From positions 112,725 to 176,724 of the forward strand of contig NZ_KB893169.1 of the NCBI RefSeq assembly GCF_000374005.1: a stretch of DNA of 64,000 nucleotides, given 5' to 3'. The notes under the pieces were generated by a model. The model did not search any database. It had not been told where the DNA came from and saw only the letters and a program-made list of their open reading frames with translations. The DNA is from Kiloniella laminariae DSM 19542 (GTDB lineage Bacteria > Pseudomonadota > Alphaproteobacteria > Kiloniellales > Kiloniellaceae). This document shows, piece after piece, positions 50,189 through 59,447 of this stretch (its first letter is position 1; every line of letters begins with the position of its first letter). Position numbers and translations under genes: made by a program.

Positions 50189-50797
50189 TCAGGGGCGAAA
50201 GCTTGTCATCGCCGCATGGATACGAAAAGCCGTGGTGACCCAGCAGAGTGCTCCAAATCCCCAGGCCAGCCAGGGAAAACTTTCCGGCCAGAGACACAAG
50301 GCCAGCAGCAAGGCGATTGTTTCTGTCCCCTCTGTCAGCCCCCCGAGATAATAGATACTTTTTTTACCCCGGATATCTGTCGAGATCCCCCGTTTCTCTG
50401 CCACGATCGCGAAGGCAAGAAACGAGCTCCCGGTACCAACAAAAGAAAAGATCAGGAAAGCAGCAGGGAGACTGTTCCGGAGCGGGTCCAGCAAAGCAAA
50501 ACCAAAAACCACCGCCGAATAGAACAGGAAATCCAGGGTAATATCGAGATATCCGCCCAGATCAGACAGCCCCCTGATCCGTGCGACAGCTCCGTCCAGC
50601 CCATCACAGATACGGTTCAGAAGAATACAGACCAGAGCAATCAGCGGGTATCCGAACGCCAGGGCCGGAATGACCATCAGACCAATGCCAAATCCGGTCC
50701 AGGTCACCTGGTTAGCCGTGATCCCCTTGTCCGAAACAGAACGACCCAGCCGCTCAAGGGCCGGGTCAATTCTTTTACGCATCCAGGCATCAAACAT
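50189..50797 (-). CDS. CDP-alcohol phosphatidyltransferase family protein
   Basis: 202 aa, about five membrane helices. The CDP-alcohol motif is DG(68-69)-x2-AR(72-73)-x7-G-x3-D(85)-x3-D(89), one residue shorter between R and G than the textbook form. It transfers a phosphatidyl or similar group from CDP-linked lipid to an alcohol. It lies 39 bases downstream of pssA on the same strand, so it belongs to the phospholipid operon, but the acceptor is unknown. Confidence 0.87.
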   Translation of the reverse strand: MFDAWMRKRIDPALERLGRSVSDKGITANQVTWTGFGIGLMVIPALAFGYPLIALVCILLNRICDGLDGAVARIRGLSDLGGYLDITLDFLFYSAVVFGFALLDPLRNSLPAAFLIFSFVGTGSSFLAFAIVAEKRGISTDIRGKKSIYYLGGLTEGTETIALLLALCLWPESFPWLAWGFGALCWVTTAFRIHAAMTSFRP

Positions 50798-50836
50798 AGA
50801 GATCTGTTTCCCTATTCTTTGTCAGGTTGCTTCGGT

Positions 50837-51673
50837 TTATTTCCCTGTGGGCGACTGATCCGGTCCTGCTTCGGGGTCTTTGTTTTCCGGGTCTTTGTTT
50901 TCCGGGGTCATCTGCGCCATCATCTTGGCCTTGGTGTTACGATAGGAAAACTGGGCCAGAATAATACTGACCAGATAACCCAGCCCGGCCACACTGAGGA
51001 ACATCCAGGGGGTGCTGTAGAGCAGCATGATACAGATCGCCACACCGAGCAGAACAAACCCGACATAGCGACGGGGAATTCTGATACGCTTTGAGGAATA
51101 GGTCGGGATCGTACTGATAAACAGTCCGCCAACCAGAACCAGCATCACACCATTAAGGATGGAAGAGCGGAAAAAATCATCGCCCAGCTCAAAACTAAGT
51201 ACGACCGGTAGCAAGATCAGTCCCGCGCCACAAGGCGCCGGGATACCTGTAAAGAACTTGGTCGCCCAGGGGGGAGGATTTTCGTCCTGCAGGCTGGCAT
51301 TAAACCGGGCCAGCCGCATGCCACAACAGATGGCAAAAAACAGGGCAACAGCCCAGGCCAGTCCTCCGGTGCCATCCATAGCCCAGAGATAGATAAGCAA
51401 AGCAGGTGTCACCCCAAAGTTGACAAAATCAGCCAGTGAATCGAGCTGAGCGCCAAATTCACTGGTCCCTTTCATCAAGCGGGCAACCGGACCATCCAGT
51501 CCATCCAGCACCATCGCCACGACAATTCCGGCAACCGCCAATTCCCAGTTCTGGGCCAGTCCTGCCCGGATTGCGGACAAACCGGAACAAAGAGCCATCA
51601 GAGTGATTGCATTTGGAATCAGACGGTTTATGGAAAACCCATGAAGGCGGTGACGGCGCTTGAGACCTGCCAT
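50837..51673 (-). CDS. pssA: CDP-diacylglycerol-serine O-phosphatidyltransferase
   Basis: 278 aa with about eight membrane helices. Catalytic motif D60-G-x2-A-R65-x8-G74-x3-D78-x3-D82 (LDGPVARLMKGTSEFGAQLD). It makes phosphatidylserine from CDP-diacylglycerol and serine. GAGGTGA precedes the ATG, one base after the psd stop. The last 25 residues are a charged tail with ENKDP twice, from a 15-bp tandem repeat. Product is handed to Psd, encoded next door. Confidence 0.94.
   Translation of the reverse strand: MAGLKRRHRLHGFSINRLIPNAITLMALCSGLSAIRAGLAQNWELAVAGIVVAMVLDGLDGPVARLMKGTSEFGAQLDSLADFVNFGVTPALLIYLWAMDGTGGLAWAVALFFAICCGMRLARFNASLQDENPPPWATKFFTGIPAPCGAGLILLPVVLSFELGDDFFRSSILNGVMLVLVGGLFISTIPTYSSKRIRIPRRYVGFVLLGVAICIMLLYSTPWMFLSVAGLGYLVSIILAQFSYRNTKAKMMAQMTPENKDPENKDPEAGPDQSPTGK
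50874..50903 (-). repeat. Two 15-bp tandem repeats in the pssA tail
   Basis: GGGTCTTTGTTTTCC at 50874-50888 and 50889-50903, encoding ENKDP twice in frame at the C-terminus. Same unit length and frame-preserving behaviour as in the DppD-type gene. Confidence 0.8.
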
Positions 51674-51674
51674 G

Positions 51675-52373
51675 TTATCTCACCTCGGCTTCACGAACAG
51701 ATTCGTCTGATTGCAGGTCGGCAATCACCGTTTCCCCACCAATCATTTGCTGTCCAACAGCAACCAGTGGAGCAACACCGTTTGGCAGATAGACATCTGT
51801 CCGGCTTCCGAAGCGAATCAAGCCGAATCTTTCGCCTGTTTTTACTTCCTGGCCCATGCTCAGGTTACAGATAATCCGTCTGGCAATCAGGCCAGCAATC
51901 TGTACAAAAGCGATTTCCTTGCCGTCTTCGGTTTCCATCTTGACCGACATGCGCTCGTTCAGCTCAGAAGCCTTGTCGAGGGCTGCATTGAGAAAAGCAC
52001 CATGATGATAAGCCAGCTCAGTAATTTTACCAGCAGCAGGTACACGGTTGACATGCACATCAAACACGCTGAGGAAAACCGAAACCCGCATCAGCGGCTC
52101 GGTTCCCATGTTAAGCTCTGCCGGCGGAGCTGCCGTTTCGATGGCACTGATATGTCCATCGGCGGGGCTGACAACCAACCCTGCGCGTATCGGGGTCTGA
52201 CGCTCTGGATCACGAAAGAAGTACGTGCAGAATGCAGCAAGTATCAATCCGACAACTGCCAGTGGCTTCCAGATAAGAGCGAAGATCACGCTCAGGGCAA
52301 GAGCGCCCCCAACGAAAGGCCATCCAGCTTTGTTTATTGGCACCAGTATGTGCTTGAGCACAGTCTTCTCCAT
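51675..52373 (-). CDS. psd: Phosphatidylserine decarboxylase proenzyme
   Basis: 232 aa, the short type. One or two N-terminal helices (FVGGALALSVIFALIWKPLA), then VVSPADGHISAIE, SVFDVHVNRVP and the self-cleavage site FGSR with S190, which becomes the pyruvoyl group. It converts phosphatidylserine to phosphatidylethanolamine. Forms the psd-pssA operon with the next gene. Confidence 0.95.
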   Translation of the reverse strand: MEKTVLKHILVPINKAGWPFVGGALALSVIFALIWKPLAVVGLILAAFCTYFFRDPERQTPIRAGLVVSPADGHISAIETAAPPAELNMGTEPLMRVSVFLSVFDVHVNRVPAAGKITELAYHHGAFLNAALDKASELNERMSVKMETEDGKEIAFVQIAGLIARRIICNLSMGQEVKTGERFGLIRFGSRTDVYLPNGVAPLVAVGQQMIGGETVIADLQSDESVREAEVR

Positions 52374-52503
52374 TCATTGATTCATAAATTTTCCTACCGA
52401 ACCTTCAACAACACACAAGGTCCGGCAGCAGTTAATTCTGTGTAATACGTTATTACAGCCACAAATGTAAGGTTTTTTAAGGCAACCAAAAAACCCTAGA
52501 AAA

Positions 52504-53637
52504 TCATTCGCCTTTTGGCAGAACAAAAATCTGTCCCGGATAAATCAGGTCCGGGTCCCGAATTTGGTCCTTGTTTCGATCATAAATAACCGCAAAGTGG
52601 GCACCTTCGCCATAGATACTACGGGAAATACGCCAAAGGCTATTACCAGGTTGCACTGTTACAACCCGCTCATCAGGCCGGGTTTCCACCTTGCCGGAAC
52701 GGGAGAAGGGAATTTCAACACGCGCCGTAACCTTTCCGGCTTCGTCAACCTGATCAATCCGGAGCTGATGCAGCCCCTCTTCGACATTTTTTTCAGGCTC
52801 GACGGTCCAGCGCCCCTGATCATTGACAGTACCCTGTCCAACAAATTCGTTGTTGAGATATCCAACAACCTTTTGCCCCGGAGTAGAGGTTCCGCCGATA
52901 ACAGTCTTGCCAACCTCATCATAATCGACACTATCCAACGCCAATTCGCCGCTCTTGATGCCTTCTTCACCAACCTTTTCTGGAAGCTGCAACACCCGGC
53001 TGGCCCCTTGGTTGTCGGCAGGAACCAGAACAGCCAGAGCAGATTTTTCACCTTCGGGAACATCAATAACCGCAACATCCGCAGATTTCAGTTTGTTGCC
53101 GTCTTCCTGTTCAACTTCCAGTCCCAGTTCATGCGTGCCGGGCTCAAGCGGTGTTTCAAGGACATAGACCCACTGGCCATTCTGGTCAGCGTCAACCCGC
53201 CCCAGTATGGTTGTTCCGTCCAATATCCGAACCTCTTTGTCAGCAGGTGCGCGCCCTGCCAGGACTGTATCTCCATTTTTCTCGACCCGGATAATATCAA
53301 ACGAGACTTCAGATTGGTTCTCGCTGGATTGATCCTCACCTTCCTGTGCTTGCGCCTCCGGCAGGTCGGTCGGGGCGATAACGTCGTTGCTGCCAGCCCC
53401 CTCGACATCAGGATCAGCGGTCTTACCAGCTTCAGGTGTCTCTGGTTCTGGTGTTTCCGTTTTTTTCTCGATAACCTTGCCGCGTGGGGTGAGATTCTTG
53501 GTAACGACTTCGGCGTCTCCAGAAGCGCCGTCAGACAGCCCGGCCGATGTATCATCATCACCTGTATACCAGATCATCCCGCCGATCACGGCAAGGGCAA
53601 GGATAAAAACGAAAGCAAGGGCGAAGGCGCGACTCAA
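52504..53637 (-). CDS. LysM domain protein with N-terminal membrane anchor and Ig-like repeats
   Basis: 377 aa from TTG 53637, chosen because GGGAGAC lies 5-7 bases upstream and the protein then starts with SRAFALAFVFILALAVIGGM, a membrane anchor; an upstream open frame is not needed. A proline/glutamate-rich linker (about 40-110) leads to two or three Ig-like strands (VLAGRAPADKEVRILDGTTI, VIGGTSTPGQKVVGYLNNEF) and a C-terminal LysM about residues 328-377 (TVQPGNSLWRISRSIYGEG, IYPGQIFVLPKG). LysM binds peptidoglycan. Expected in the periplasm, tethered to the inner membrane; role in cell envelope upkeep. Confidence 0.87.
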   Translation of the reverse strand: MSRAFALAFVFILALAVIGGMIWYTGDDDTSAGLSDGASGDAEVVTKNLTPRGKVIEKKTETPEPETPEAGKTADPDVEGAGSNDVIAPTDLPEAQAQEGEDQSSENQSEVSFDIIRVEKNGDTVLAGRAPADKEVRILDGTTILGRVDADQNGQWVYVLETPLEPGTHELGLEVEQEDGNKLKSADVAVIDVPEGEKSALAVLVPADNQGASRVLQLPEKVGEEGIKSGELALDSVDYDEVGKTVIGGTSTPGQKVVGYLNNEFVGQGTVNDQGRWTVEPEKNVEEGLHQLRIDQVDEAGKVTARVEIPFSRSGKVETRPDERVVTVQPGNSLWRISRSIYGEGAHFAVIYDRNKDQIRDPDLIYPGQIFVLPKGE

Positions 53638-53962
53638 AGGATAGTCTCCCGGAACAATAACGACCAGACACTCAAAGGTGATTTTCCTCCAAGATGCCTG
53701 TTGAGTGGACAGGTTAAGGACTGCGCAAAAAAGCACAAGACACAACTTTTACCCGATATAAATCAAGATGTCATTCAGGCAAGCATCCCCCTTGGGACAA
53801 AATAATCATTTTTTCACAAGCATAAAAGCCACTTATTGGAATATGATGTTCCACGATGGCGCGGATGATCGGCTTTTCTATCACCCGCGCCATAATTATA
53901 ACGCCCTATGTAGTTAAACAAAATTTGAAACATTTTATGCTGTATTTTCAAGGAGAAACGAT
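53638..53962. other. Divergent intergenic stretch with a 9-bp inverted repeat
   Basis: No gene. ATGGCGCGG (53856-53864) and CCGCGCCAT (53885-53893) are perfect arms with a 20-base loop, 70 bases before the LOG gene. No T-run follows. Promoters for both flanking genes must lie here. Confidence 0.45.
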
Positions 53963-54547
53963 TTGAGCGGTATCACTTCAATCTGCGTCTACTGCGGTTC
54001 TTCCAATTCGGTAAGCGAAAAACATCTTGACCAGGCAACCCTTCTCGGACAACAGGCTGCCGAAAAAGGAATTGAAATAATTTATGGTGGCGGGCGCGTT
54101 GGCTCCATGGGCCGGGTCGCAGACGGTGCCCTCACCGGCAATGGTCAGGTTACCGGTATTATTCCTGAATACCTGCAGAGATTTGAAGTTGGACACACGG
54201 GTGTCAGTGAACTCGTTGTTGTCGATTCCATGCACACCCGGAAAATGCAGATGTTCGAACGCTCTGATGCCTTTTGCATTCTTCCCGGGGGACTGGGAAC
54301 GCTGGAGGAATTTTTCGAAGTTGCCACCTGGAAACAGCTGGGGATGCACGACAAGCCGATTATCCTGATCAACCTGGAGAACTTCTGGACCCCTCTCACA
54401 GATCTGATCAATCACCAGATTGAGTGCGGCTATCTCCGCCAGAAACCGGAAGATATCTATTCTGTTGTCAACAGCATTGAAGAAGTCTTCGTGACCCTGG
54501 AAAACCTACCTGATTCACGGGTAAAACCGGACGTTACGCTGCTTTGA
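53963..54547 (+). CDS. LOG-family protein (TIGR00730; cytokinin riboside monophosphate phosphoribohydrolase type)
   Basis: 194 aa, TTG start with AAGGAG 7 bases upstream. Rossmann-like start (ICVYCGSSNSVSEKHLDQAT), GGGRVGSMGRVADGAL and the signature LPGGLGTLEEFFEVATW. LOG proteins release ribose phosphate from nucleoside monophosphates; in bacteria the role is often unclear. Often misnamed lysine decarboxylase. Monocistronic, followed by icd. Confidence 0.92.
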   Translation: MSGITSICVYCGSSNSVSEKHLDQATLLGQQAAEKGIEIIYGGGRVGSMGRVADGALTGNGQVTGIIPEYLQRFEVGHTGVSELVVVDSMHTRKMQMFERSDAFCILPGGLGTLEEFFEVATWKQLGMHDKPIILINLENFWTPLTDLINHQIECGYLRQKPEDIYSVVNSIEEVFVTLENLPDSRVKPDVTLL

Positions 54548-54604
54548 TCCACCTTTAATCCGGATTTAACCTGGATTAGTATCCGGTGAAAATCCTCCAT
54601 TATC

Positions 54605-54632
54605 TTGCACTGCAGCGAAAGACTGCTATTTT
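54605..54632 (+). promoter_or_regulatory. Possible icd promoter
   Basis: TTGCAC (54605-54610), 16-base spacer, TATTTT (54627-54632), 55 bases before the icd ATG. Moderate match only. Confidence 0.35.
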
Positions 54633-54686
54633 CCTTCTAGAGTTTCCCAAAACAGACGCAATAAGCCGACAAACAAGGAGGCTAAC

Positions 54687-55907
54687 ATGGCCAAAATCAA
54701 GGTAAAAAACCCGATCGTTGAACTCGACGGCGATGAAATGACCCGGATCATCTGGGACAGAATCAAGGAAAAACTTATTCTGCCTTATCTCGATGTTGAT
54801 CTTAAGTATTACGATCTCTCTGTCGAAAGCCGCGACGCAACAGATGACCAGATCACTGTTGATGCTGCCAATGCGATCAAAAAACACCGCGTCGGTGTCA
54901 AGTGCGCAACAATCACGCCTGACGAAGCCCGTGTTGAAGAATTCAAACTGAAAAAAATGTGGCGTTCACCCAACGGAACCATCAGAAACATTCTGGGCGG
55001 TACCGTCTTCCGCCAGCCAATCATCATGGAAAACGTTCCAAGACTGGTTCCGGGCTGGACTCAGCCAATTGTCATCGGCCGTCATGCTTTTGGTGATCAG
55101 TACAAAGCGACTGATTTCCTTGTACCCGGTGCCGGTAAACTGACCATGACCTTCCAGCCCGCTGATGGTGGCGAAGCCGTCACCCGCGAAGTTTTTGACT
55201 TCCCTGAGGCCGGCGTTGCCATGGGCATGTACAATCTGGATGATTCCATTCGCGGGTTCGCCCGCGCCTGTATGAACTATGGTCTCGACCTTGGCTGGCC
55301 CGTATACCTTTCCACCAAGAACACCATCCTCAAAGCCTATGACGGACGCTTCAAGGATCTCTTTCAGGAAATCTTTGAGGCTGAATTTGCCGACAAGTTT
55401 GCTGCCAAGGGCATTACTTATGAGCATCGTCTGATTGATGATATGGTTGCCGCTGCCATGAAATGGTCTGGTGGTTTTGTCTGGGCCTGTAAAAACTATG
55501 ATGGCGACGTTCAGTCCGACACCGTTGCCCAGGGCTTTGGCTCTCTTGGCCTGATGACCTCCGTTCTGATGACCCCCGACGGGCAGACCGTTGAAGCTGA
55601 AGCAGCCCATGGTACGGTTACCCGTCACTACCGGATGCACCAGCAGGGTAAAGAAACCTCGACCAACCCGATTGCGTCTATCTTTGCCTGGACCCGGGGC
55701 ATCAAGTTCCGCGGGCAGTTTGATAACACACCGGAAGTCGTCAAGTTTGCTGAAACGCTCGAGCAGGTCTGTATCGATACCGTCGAATCAGGCAAGATGA
55801 CCAAAGATCTGGCCCTGCTGATCAGCCCGAACCAGAGCTGGCTAACGACAGAAGCTTTCATGGATGCTATCGATGAAAACTTGAAAAAAGTTATGGATCA
55901 GGCATAA
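54687..55907 (+). CDS. icd: NADP-dependent isocitrate dehydrogenase
   Basis: 406 aa, the eukaryote-like subfamily found in alphaproteobacteria (start [20 protein letters not shown]). Substrate-binding region [19 protein letters not shown], later [56 protein letters not shown]. It oxidises isocitrate to 2-oxoglutarate and makes NADPH. AAGGAGG precedes the ATG. The cyclophilin gene starts 3 bases after its stop. Confidence 0.97.
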   Translation: MAKIKVKNPIVELDGDEMTRIIWDRIKEKLILPYLDVDLKYYDLSVESRDATDDQITVDAANAIKKHRVGVKCATITPDEARVEEFKLKKMWRSPNGTIRNILGGTVFRQPIIMENVPRLVPGWTQPIVIGRHAFGDQYKATDFLVPGAGKLTMTFQPADGGEAVTREVFDFPEAGVAMGMYNLDDSIRGFARACMNYGLDLGWPVYLSTKNTILKAYDGRFKDLFQEIFEAEFADKFAAKGITYEHRLIDDMVAAAMKWSGGFVWACKNYDGDVQSDTVAQGFGSLGLMTSVLMTPDGQTVEAEAAHGTVTRHYRMHQQGKETSTNPIASIFAWTRGIKFRGQFDNTPEVVKFAETLEQVCIDTVESGKMTKDLALLISPNQSWLTTEAFMDAIDENLKKVMDQA

Positions 55908-55909
55908 GC

Positions 55910-56455
55910 ATGTTCAAAATCTTTCGTAATCTACTTGTAGGGCTTATTGCCATGACTGTTGCTACCACGACTGCTTCTGCAGCCGATCCTGAAAACACCC
56001 TGGTTATCGAACTGGAAACCGGTAAGGTTGTCATCGAGATGCTGCCTGATCTTGCCCCGACGCACGTTGCACGGATCAAGGAACTGGCTCGCGAGGGTTT
56101 TTACGATGGTATCGTATTCCACCGTGTTATCGAAGGTTTCATGGCCCAGACGGGTGATCCAACCGGTACAGGCACCAGTGGTTCCGGGAAAAAACTCCGT
56201 GCAGAGTTTTCCCAAGAACCATTCGTCCGCGGTATTGTCGGTATGGCCCGTTCCCAGAACCCGCATTCCGGCGACAGCCAGTTCTTCATCATGTTCGACA
56301 GCGCTCCTTCGCTAAACACCCAGTATACTGTCTGGGGCCGGGTTATCGAAGGCATGGAACATGTCGATGGCATCAAACGCGGAGCTCCCGGCAGTGGCTC
56401 TGTAACGGATCCGGACCACATGGTTTCAGTCAAGGTTCTGGCTGATATCCAGTAA
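55910..56455 (+). CDS. Periplasmic cyclophilin-type peptidyl-prolyl isomerase
   Basis: 181 aa. Signal peptide 1-24 with cleavage after TASA. Catalytic domain has DGIVFHRVIEGFMAQTGDPT, GMARSQNPHSGDSQFFIMFD and VWGRVIEGMEHVDGIKRG, as in PpiA/PpiB. It speeds proline isomerisation during folding in the periplasm. It probably shares the icd transcript, since only two bases separate them. Confidence 0.93.
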   Translation: MFKIFRNLLVGLIAMTVATTTASAADPENTLVIELETGKVVIEMLPDLAPTHVARIKELAREGFYDGIVFHRVIEGFMAQTGDPTGTGTSGSGKKLRAEFSQEPFVRGIVGMARSQNPHSGDSQFFIMFDSAPSLNTQYTVWGRVIEGMEHVDGIKRGAPGSGSVTDPDHMVSVKVLADIQ

Positions 56456-56509
56456 TTGATACATCCAGGCATTTATATTCAGTAAGTATTTTCCCGGGAT
56501 GATTTTTTC

Positions 56510-56546
56510 AAACCCCCGCTGTATGATCCACAGCGGGGGTTTTGTC
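56510..56546 (+). terminator. Terminator after the cyclophilin gene
   Basis: AAACCCCCGCTGT (56510-56522) pairs exactly with ACAGCGGGGGTTT (56530-56542), followed by T residues. Ends the icd transcript. Confidence 0.85.
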
Positions 56547-56594
56547 TTACGGGTATGCCCCGCGATTCAAAAACAGAGGGATTGAAATCCAGAC

Positions 56595-57425
56595 ATGACT
56601 GAAGAATACAAACAACTGATCGAGAGCTACAGCAATCTGGCTCTGGATATGGCACTGGAAATTCTGGCTGCCCTGGCCATTTTGGTCATCGGGCGCTTTA
56701 TCGCCAAGAAGACCAGTGGCTATACCCGGAAGCTTCTGGAAAAATCTGGCCGGGTCGACCGTACTCTGCGGCCAATGATCGTGAATATCGTTCACTACAC
56801 GATCATGATTTTTGTCATTGTCGCCGTTCTTGCCCGTTTCGGTGTGGAAACCACCAGTATTATTGCCGTTCTCGGTGCCGCAGGCCTGGCCATTGGCCTG
56901 GCGCTTCAGGGAACGCTGCAGAACATTTCTGCCGGTTTTATGCTTCTGTTTTTACGCCCGATGAAGATTGGAGAGTTTGTTGATGCAGACGGCATTTCCG
57001 GTACAGTTGAGGAAATTGGCCTGTTTGTCACCCACATGACCACCGTTGATGGTCTTTATATTTCTGTTCCCAACTCCCGACTTTGGTCGGCAAAAGTCAC
57101 AAACTTTAGCCGAAACAGCAAACGCCGTACGGATCTGGTTGTCGGTATAGGTTATGGCGATGACATTGGAAAAGCTGAAAAGGTTGCGCTGGCTGTCGTG
57201 AATGCTGATGCACGGGTACATAAAGACCCTGCCCCACAGGTCATCGTTACCGGGTTGGGAGAAAGCTCGGTTGATCTGACTGTTCGCTACTGGACAGATA
57301 CTGGCAACTACTGGCCAGCACAGAGCGACAATCGCCGCGCCATTAAGGAAGCCTTTGACAAGGAAGGTATTTCCATTCCCTTCCCGCAACGCGATGTTCA
57401 TCTCATCCCGGAAGCCAAGGCCTGA
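56595..57425 (+). CDS. Small-conductance mechanosensitive channel (MscS family)
   Basis: 276 aa, three membrane helices (about 15-35, 65-85, 92-112). The pore helix is AVLGAAGLAIGLALQGTLQN with the glycine/alanine pattern of MscS TM3, then ISAGFMLLFLRPMKIGEFVD and SVPNSRLWSAKVTNFSRN of the beta domain. It opens on membrane tension to relieve osmotic downshock. Monocistronic with its own terminator. Confidence 0.94.
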   Translation: MTEEYKQLIESYSNLALDMALEILAALAILVIGRFIAKKTSGYTRKLLEKSGRVDRTLRPMIVNIVHYTIMIFVIVAVLARFGVETTSIIAVLGAAGLAIGLALQGTLQNISAGFMLLFLRPMKIGEFVDADGISGTVEEIGLFVTHMTTVDGLYISVPNSRLWSAKVTNFSRNSKRRTDLVVGIGYGDDIGKAEKVALAVVNADARVHKDPAPQVIVTGLGESSVDLTVRYWTDTGNYWPAQSDNRRAIKEAFDKEGISIPFPQRDVHLIPEAKA

Positions 57426-57443
57426 CCCCTGTGGCTTTGCACA

Positions 57444-57478
57444 ACAAAAAAGGCCGCCTCGCGCGGTCTTTTTTGTGC
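57444..57478 (+). terminator. Terminator between mscS-like gene and ogt
   Basis: ACAAAAAAGGCCGC and GCGGTCTTTTTTGT-like arms with loop CTCGC form a stem with A and T runs on both sides, so it can act in both directions between convergent genes. Confidence 0.7.
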
Positions 57479-57497
57479 TTTCAAGAAAACAAATACG

Positions 57498-58016
57498 TCA
57501 GGAAACAGAGAAGTCAGGATCTTCGTGGCGAAGCAGCGCCAGCTTTCGAGCGACCCCACCGCCATAACCGGTCAAATTACCATTTTTTCCCAGAACCCGG
57601 TGACAGGGGGTAATAATTGAAAGGGGATTAAAGGCATTTGCCGCGGCCATGGCCCGAACAGCTTCAGGCTTGCCGATCACGGCTGCCATTTCGCTGTAGG
57701 TCATTCTTTGGCCATAGGGAATTTGCTGCAGGGCCGTCCAGACAGTACGTTGAAAATCAGTGCCCCCCATATCCAGAGCAAGACCGGAAAAAGCATTTTT
57801 GTTCCCGTCAAAATATGCCCTGAGTCTCTCCCCTACCTCTGCCTGTGCTCCGTTTTCTTCCAGGATGTAACCCGGGAAACGACGTTTCAAACTTTTTTGC
57901 CACCGCGCTCTGCAATCAGCAAAGTCGAGCTGACATATAACCCCGTTATGATAAAAGGTCATGATCTCACCCAGAGGGGAAGCATGGCTTGAAAATATAA
58001 TAGTCGGCTTGTTCAT
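57498..58016 (-). CDS. ogt: Methylated-DNA-protein cysteine methyltransferase
   Basis: 172 aa. Active-site motif PCHR with acceptor C138 (SIITPCHRVLG), helix-turn-helix TYSEMAAVIGKPEAVRAMAA, and GYGGGVARKLALLRHE at the end. It removes alkyl groups from O6-alkylguanine by self-alkylation. No Ada regulatory domain. Converges with the MscS-like gene; shares a terminator. Confidence 0.95.
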   Translation of the reverse strand: MNKPTIIFSSHASPLGEIMTFYHNGVICQLDFADCRARWQKSLKRRFPGYILEENGAQAEVGERLRAYFDGNKNAFSGLALDMGGTDFQRTVWTALQQIPYGQRMTYSEMAAVIGKPEAVRAMAAANAFNPLSIITPCHRVLGKNGNLTGYGGGVARKLALLRHEDPDFSVS

Positions 58017-58149
58017 CTGCCCTGTAATCTCTTCTTCAAAATTTCTTTGTTCTCGTCAAAACCAATCATCTGATTAAAACGTGACTGGACAAGCTTCCTC
58101 TGCTTTTCTAGCGTCACAAACCTCTCTTCTCATCGCCCCACAGGACAGC

Positions 58150-59364
58150 ATGGAACAATCACAGGGTAAATGGATATTTCTGGCTGTTCTGGCACTTTGT
58201 CAGGTCGCAGCCATGGCCTTGTGGTTCTCGGCCTCGGCCGTCGTTCCGGCCCTGACCCTGGAATATAGCCTCAGCCCGTTCCAGCAGGCGCTTTTTACCA
58301 GTTCGGTTCAGGTCGGCTTTGTTGTCGGCAGCCTTGTTTCGACCCTCAGTGGTGCGGCAGACCGCTTGCCTCCAAGATTATTCTTCCTGATCTCGGCCCT
58401 GATTGCCGCAGCAGCAAATGCAGCAATGCTGCTGCCCGAGGCAACCTCCCCCCTGCTCCCGCTGTTCAGATTTATCACCGGTGTCTGCATGGCCGGAATT
58501 TATCCTGTCGGGATGCGCATGGCGGCAACCTGGGCAAAAGGCGATATGGGGCTGCTGGTAGGGGTTCTGGTTGGTGCTCTGACATTAGGCTCAGCAACAC
58601 CACATCTTTTTAATGCCGTGGGGGGCATTGACTGGCGCTTCACCATTCAGGCTTCCTCCTGGGCTGCTGTCGCAGCAGGACTGGGCATTCTTTTCTTCAG
58701 ACTTGGCCCGGCTTATGGGCGCGCACCTCAATTTCATATTCGTCAGGTTCTCTTTGCCTGGCGAATCAAATCCCTGAGGCTGGCAAACCTCGGCTATCTG
58801 GGGCACATGTGGGAACTCTATGCCATGTGGGCCTGGATCGGACTTTTCCTTTTGGCCAGCTTCAGCCAAAGCATGTCTGCGGATCAAGCGGCATACCAGG
58901 CGAAGCTGGCCACATTCGCCACAGTGGGGATCGGTGCCATAGGCTGCCTTCTTGCAGGATATCTTGCAGACAGACTGGGCCGGACCACTCTGACCATCAC
59001 CGCCATGCTAATCAGTGGCAGCTGTGCGCTGGGGATCGGTTTTTTCTTTGGTGCCTCGCCCTGGTTGCTTCTTCCCATCTGCCTGATCTGGGGGTTCAGC
59101 ATCGTTGCTGATTCAGCACAATTTTCCGCCTCCATCGCCGAACTGGCCGAAACAGGCATTATCGGCACCATGTTAACCCTGCAAACCTCCCTTGGTTTTA
59201 CCCTTACACTGGTCACCATTCATCTCATGCCCTATGCCGTGGAGTTCCTCGGGTGGCACTACGCCTTTGCCCCGCTGGCCCTCGGGCCTTTTCTCGGGGT
59301 CTGGGCCATGGCCTGCCTGCGCAAACATCCTGATGCGATAAAGCTGGCCTGCGGGAAAAAATAG
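58150..59364 (+). CDS. MFS transporter
   Basis: 404 aa from ATG 58150, which has AGGA just upstream; a GTG at 58081 would add 23 residues without a ribosome site. Twelve hydrophobic helices. Between helices 2 and 3 SGAADRLPPR and after helix 8 AGYLADRLGRTTLTI match the MFS loop A motif. Substrate unknown; the subgroup (start WIFLAVLALCQVAAMALWFS) is one of uncharacterised exporters. Terminator shared with alaS. Confidence 0.9.
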   Translation: MEQSQGKWIFLAVLALCQVAAMALWFSASAVVPALTLEYSLSPFQQALFTSSVQVGFVVGSLVSTLSGAADRLPPRLFFLISALIAAAANAAMLLPEATSPLLPLFRFITGVCMAGIYPVGMRMAATWAKGDMGLLVGVLVGALTLGSATPHLFNAVGGIDWRFTIQASSWAAVAAGLGILFFRLGPAYGRAPQFHIRQVLFAWRIKSLRLANLGYLGHMWELYAMWAWIGLFLLASFSQSMSADQAAYQAKLATFATVGIGAIGCLLAGYLADRLGRTTLTITAMLISGSCALGIGFFFGASPWLLLPICLIWGFSIVADSAQFSASIAELAETGIIGTMLTLQTSLGFTLTLVTIHLMPYAVEFLGWHYAFAPLALGPFLGVWAMACLRKHPDAIKLACGKK

Positions 59365-59386
59365 CGAGGAGCACAGTTGCAGAACA

Positions 59387-59431
59387 AATAAAAAGAAGCC
59401 CCGCAGATTTCTCCCGGGGCTTCTTTTTATT
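59387..59431. terminator. Bidirectional terminator between MFS gene and alaS
   Basis: AATAAAAAGAAGCCCCG (59387-59403) pairs exactly with 59415-59431 over an 11-base loop, a 17-bp stem with A-rich and T-rich ends. It serves both convergent genes. Confidence 0.9.
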
Positions 59432-59447
59432 CCTGGCTACTTCTTGG

